Below are positions 59,273 through 64,000 of a stretch of DNA of 64,000 bases, in pieces; positions within the stretch are counted from its first letter, which is position 1; every line of letters begins with the position of its first letter. Origin of the DNA: Epiperipatus broadwayi (lineage: Eukaryota > Onychophora > Udeonychophora > Euonychophora > Peripatidae); contig JAQFVV010006203.1 in assembly GCA_028023455.1 (NCBI GenBank), forward strand, positions 12,312,348 to 12,376,347, written 5' to 3'. The notes beneath the pieces are model-generated. The model saw nothing but the letters and a program-made list of their open reading frames with translations. It had not been told where the DNA came from and did not search any database. A program made the translations under genes and the position numbers.

Positions 59273-62018
59273 TGTACTGGTCGAAAGACCACCCACACCA
59301 ACAACCCCAACTCAAAGACAAATTCAAACTCAGTTGAACCAAACTGAATTCAAACCCAACTCATGGGCTCAGATCAAATCAATGGGTGACATATATTGAT
59401 GGTACATGACTATGTGACAAGAAACTAGCTCAATAGATGATGATGATTTGAGATCCCTGATCTGACTTTACGAATGTATAACAAAATAACTAAGGATGTT
59501 TCTAAGTCAACTCATATATATATATAAGTTCGGGTTGCATTAATATTAAAATAATTATTGAATAAGAAAGAAAGTTAAAAACCAAATGTGTTAATAAAAA
59601 TGTTTAATAACAACAATAATAATTTTGTTCAACTTTTAGATTATGATTATATAGATTACCTCTAGTCCTTAAACAGAGTTTATAATTACAATAAGAATGG
59701 TGGTCCCTATTATATGCCAACAACTATTATGCAATATTATGAAAGTCTATATGTCTATGCCCCCAACAAGAAAATAAAGGCAGATAAAGGTATTCAGTGG
59801 TGACGGAAATTATGATTCTAATTTTATACGAAAGAATGTGAGATTTATTTTCACATTCGCAAATCAATTCATGAAGAGCAAGATACATATTTAGGGCATA
59901 ACTTTAACTTTTACTAGAAAACTTATTTAAGGAGAGATGACTAAGAATTTGTTTGACTTTAATGAAATCACTTCATCACGAATTACAAACATAAGAGTGG
60001 GCTTTACTGGAACAGAGAGGTAATGGTGCTGATGAATTATGAGCTATAAAATGAAACTGAAATGATAATAGCTTGTCGGTGATTTAAGTAGTATGGCAGC
60101 TTGTATTTTACAAGTCTTACTGCCCTTTAAGGAGATGTGGAACATGGGGAAAGCCAGGCTGAGTCATAGCTACGAACCTTTGGTGTTCCAAATATAATAT
60201 AAGCGGGGGAGGAAGTGCTTTCTTTCTTTATAATTAAAATAACAGTAATATCACCAATGACAAGCCTATGGAGCGGAAGATTGCTCTGTGTCAGCAACGT
60301 TCGAAGATGATGACTTGATAGTCACCATTTGAATAATAAAACCCAATTTATTATAGAATGCTCTACATGATGACTTGATCAAATTAATTAAAGTCAAACA
60401 AGCTTTTAACTAAAATTATTTTAAAGCAGTTATAAAATTATATTAATTATGCCCCAAATATCATGCCCTTCCTGAATACTAATAGATAGTAAAAACAAAT
60501 TTTGATTAGAATGTATTCCTTTGATTCCTTTATCAACCCCTTTCCAAAAATATTTTAAGATTGTAAATATAAATAAATAAACATTTGTAAACTAGATAAA
60601 AGAGCCAGGGACATAGGTTAGAAATGGAGCTAATGATTTACTATTAGCCAATTATAAAAATAGCAAATATTTAATAAATTCTTTCGACTTGATGATTAAT
60701 AGAATGGTATAAATTTAGTTCTAATGTGTGGAAATTACTATCAGACTTAATATTTTATTACTTGTATAAGGCAAATGGAACAAAGGAGATCATCGAGTTG
60801 AAGGATTATTGGCATATAATTAAAAATAAATGACATTAATAAATTAATCAATACATATATATAATACAATAAATGAACTGCCATCGTAAGAGAAGAAAAT
60901 TAAGGACTAGAGATTGAGAGAATTACTACATAATTTAAATAGCATAAATAAAAAGAAAATTTTATACAGATTATTACATTACGGAATGAGAAGAGCTTTT
61001 AAAGGGAGTGTAAAGTGAAGTTCGGAAACTGGCCAGAAAGTCACAGTTCATTATGAAATTATATTACCATTTCTCCTGGGGCTGGTTCCTTAGTTTACAC
61101 ATCCGAGTTGGTGGAAACATAGGCATGCATTTGGTAAATTACTTGAACAGCATTTTGATTGATTTTTTCATGATTTTTGGGCAGCACAATTGGTCTGGAA
61201 AGGATTTAGCAACTTCATTGAAGATTTTCAGGGGACTTTAGGAACAGTAGTCAGATTCCTGAAGTTTACCCCTCACCATGATAGAAATACTATTTAAATT
61301 CATAATTTAAAAATGCACAGAGTTTAATGGTACTTCTCTAAAACAAAGATGGCTTTTTCTTCAAACTTTTCAGAGCTATTTATACCATCCTCTGATGCCT
61401 TCAGGCTAGAGCTTCTTTCATGATCAAAGTTACAAAATTTTACTATTTGATTTTAGATACATTCCTTTGATAAGGCTTTCAAACTCATTAACTTTGAATT
61501 CATTTTCTAATTAGAAAATGAATTTATAAATATAAAAAACGATTTTAATTAGGAATCATCCTTACATTTTAAATTATTATCTTTTGCTAATTAATAAAAC
61601 TTTCCCCAATGTTTTTGGAAAGGGGCAATCTGAAAGCTTATTGAAAGAATGTAGCTTTTAATCACTAAAATTTGAACAAACTATTTAAAAGTAAAATAAA
61701 ACATTCCTGACACAATGAAACTTTATAACAAATGTATATATCTAAATATTTATAAATATATACACACAATCCATGCAGTTATAATATATATATAAATTCA
61801 TGAATTTTATCATGAATTATTTATAATATTGATTTGTTTAAATATTAAAATAGTTTTAACACACATTTTTGTATAATATTATTTTTTTATGAAACTCACG
61901 TGTATTGAACATATAAAGCCCCATTGCATTCGAAAAATCATGGTTAGTACTAGGGTTTGAAGTGGGATACATGTGAGATATTATGAAGTTAGGATTGAAC
62001 TTAGATCCGACTGCTTCA
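59273..62018 (+). repeat. Probable solo LTR, family B, copy 2 (2,746 bases)
   Basis: TGTACTGGTCG start and CCGACTGCTTCA end, flanked by ATAT (59269-59272 and 62019-62022). It matches 14625-17286 along its length, for example TTACTGGAACAGAGAGG(C/T)AA, GAATTATGAGCTATAAAATG, CTTCAGGCTAG and AAAGCCCCATTGCAT. It has about 65 extra bases near 60130-60200 that the other copy lacks. The palindrome at 61496-61525 is kept. No ORF, no internal region, no partner LTR nearby. Confidence 0.6.
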
Positions 62019-62361
62019 ATATGGATAACCAACTTGAATTCATCATATATTTAAAATATGCCACTTTGATTTTTACTTTTCCTTAAGTCATTTTCCACAT
62101 AGAAAATGAAAACTTTATCATAAGAAAAAAGTCAATAGAAGGTAATTGAATGTTCTTAAACACATATTAAAATGTGATCACAGAATAACAATTTTTATAT
62201 AATAATTAATCTTCAAAAATATATATATTTTAATGTATATTTTGACTTCCTAATATAAACTTTTACATCACTTCACATGTAACATTATATTTGATAATTT
62301 TATCAATAGCTTCTTTTCACCTGGTCATCATTCTTTATGCTTAAACAAGATGTTTTCTCAG

Positions 62362-62738
62362 ATGCAAAACTTTCCATACAATAGTACCACTCATTGCAAG
62401 CCACAGTAATCAATGGATGCAGGAAGATTTTTGCATAAAATCCCTATGTAGTGCCTACTCATCCAATATCCCTAGACTAATTTATCAAAGCATTATAATT
62501 AGCTAATAAGGTAAAAGGTGGCTGCTGGAGAGTTGTATTCAATCCTAAGTTTGAGGTGCAGTGCTCTTAGATCCAAAGCCCCTCACTAATGAAAGCTACA
62601 AGCTAGAAACCAGCTTGGGAATATTGGGTGAGTAGACATTAGATAGGGATTTTATGAAAAAAACCTTCCTGCATCCATTAATTCCTCTGGCTTGCATGGA
62701 TAGGTGCTACTGTATGGAGAGTTTTGCTTCTGTGTAGC
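62362..62738. repeat. Hairpin repeat, family E, copy 3
   Basis: Shares ATGCAGGAAG(A/G)..TTTGCATAAAATCCC, GTGCCTACTCATCCAATATCCC, GTGCAGTGCTCT(T/C)AGAT and TATGGAGAGTTTTGC with copies at 47252 and 54827. The two ends (CATTGCAAGCCACAGTAATCAATGGATGCAGG-like and its inverse near 62665-62700) pair as an inverted repeat, so it is one foldback unit. Confidence 0.7.
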
Positions 62739-63024
62739 ATACCTTCTGTTGGTAATTTACCTGTTATTATTTGGTGCTACATTAAATGTTGCATTCAAGT
62801 GAAAAGAAACACTCCACAGGATAATACATTTTTGACATATATTTCAATATTTGGACTATTGACCACTTTAAAATTTAAACAATATTTTATTTCTAAATAA
62901 AAATGTTTTAAAAACAAATCATTTGTGCTAATTGGAACTTTTAACTGGGGGTGTATACATCCTCTAATAAGATTTTATAAATATCTTATAACTCATATTA
63001 TATTCTCTTCACAAATTTAAATGA

Positions 63025-63045
63025 ATATATATATATATATATAAT
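63025..63045. repeat. (AT)n microsatellite
   Basis: Abuts the end of the inverted family C repeat. Confidence 0.85.
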
Positions 63046-63950
63046 AACGGTCGGATAGAAAGCGAATTTGAAGACTTACCGCATCTGCACTACAGAGCGC
63101 CACTAGGCCATTTGAATCTAGAAAATTTATAGAGTAGGCAGATACATGCTGTTAAAGATCCAACTTTTATTTATATTTAGACCATTAGCCCTTGCCACTA
63201 GCTCAGTGGGGACACAGAGATAATAATATTTAACTTTGTTTAATTTTTTATCTTAAATATATAAAAAAATAAAGCCACTGCCAGTAATTAACACACAAAC
63301 AACATTTATTAATGCACATATATAATCATTTAAAATTTAAGGAATAACATTTATTAATTTAGATTTATTTTTAACTTTTAATTTAAATTATTATTTTAAA
63401 ATTTTAAACCATCCGTACAGTGAATTTAATAATATATTTTTTTAAGATTGTCGAGTACGAATAGACTACATAGATTGCATTTGAAAAGAAAATATTCTAT
63501 CCTTTATTTAACCTTAGGGCAAAAGTTCGCAGTCAAACCGGCATCAATCCATCTGATACATTGATGTATTCAATGCAGCATGAAAATACAACAGCACAAA
63601 ATACCATACTGTCAGAAATGTACATCTGAACAGCATGGTTAGAGAAGACATTGTCTCTTGATCAATACAGTATTGTTACATCTGTATGGCAAGAAGAACA
63701 ATAAAAAGACTCCATAGGAAGGGACTGCATTTTCCATCTTATTATCCCCTTTCATAAGCAAAAAGGGGGTGTGCAGCATATAATGGAGATCCTGCACATA
63801 GCAAAACTCATGCTACATTTACTAATTACACCAATATATCCAACTGATTAACCCAATCTAACTACGAAACAAATAACCTAAGATTACCCTCCCCTAATTA
63901 ATTAATATAACTTTACAAATCTATATAGCCATTCATGCCCGACTTATGTT
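63046..63950. repeat. Dispersed 0.9 kb repeat, family C, copy 2 (inverted)
   Basis: Reverse complement of the 18313-19241 repeat; see that entry for shared blocks. It begins with ATAACGGTCGGAT beside (AT)n and ends near ACTTATGTTTAACA. No ORF. It ends only about 50 bases before the window edge. Confidence 0.8.
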
Positions 63951-64000
63951 TAACATTTATATAATTTTGCACAGATGAATTTTATAAAATTTTGTTTTTT

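Noticed and set aside
46925-64000. Search for the P450 heme-binding exon
   Set aside because: No phase-1 acceptor followed by a GxRxCxGE-like reading was seen; candidates such as GGAGAA near 53515 lack the cysteine context.

Overview
The window is AT-rich animal DNA, probably from a bilaterian invertebrate. The evidence is split-exon genes with GT-AG introns, a CYP2-clan cytochrome P450, CR1-like and RTE-like LINEs, a Penelope-like fragment, piggyBac- and pogo/Tigger-like remnants, and many microsatellites. The phylum cannot be fixed from this; chelicerate or mollusc are guesses. No rRNA gene, confident tRNA gene, CRISPR array or prokaryotic gene was seen.

The only host gene with clear support is a plus-strand P450, seen as two exons at 32900-33415 and 46484-46924. 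Both are phase 1 in and phase 1 out, separated by a 13 kb intron full of repeats. They carry the helix C WxxxR, the I-helix AGTETT, ExxR and the PERF-region arginine. The N-terminal anchor and the heme-cysteine exon were not found in the window.

Most of the rest is mobile DNA. Region 1-5.5 kb holds the 5' part and probable LTR of a minus-strand LTR element with a broken gag-like ORF. Regions 6802-13715 and 23991-29954 are two complete minus-strand LTR elements of one family: 1.7-1.8 kb TG...CA LTRs, a tRNA-Lys-like primer binding site, a polypurine tract, and one ORF for a coiled-coil/basic protein, with no room for pol. They look like non-autonomous, gag-only elements mobilised in trans. A piggyBac-like MITE (11757-12563) sits inside one LTR. 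Two 2.7 kb TG...CA units at 14625-17286 and 59273-62018 look like solo LTRs of a second family. All four insertions are flanked by ATAT.

Other repeats: a Penelope-like GIY-YIG tail (13.8 kb); a 0.9 kb repeat in inverted copies (18.3-19.2 and 63.0-63.95 kb); nested inverted repeats (22.7-23.5, 33.55-34.23, 44.55-45.6 kb); a 0.5 kb tetranucleotide satellite (34.6-35.1 kb); an RTE-like RT relic (37.85-38.35 kb); a Tigger-like transposase relic (48.4-48.75 kb, minus); two decayed CR1-like LINE copies (51.4-53.4 and 53.65-58.87 kb); and a hairpin repeat family at 47.2-48.1, 54.8-55.4 and 62.36-62.74 kb. One hairpin copy splits the second LINE inside its ORF1 esterase-like domain. The remaining intervals are AT-rich with no gene recognised.
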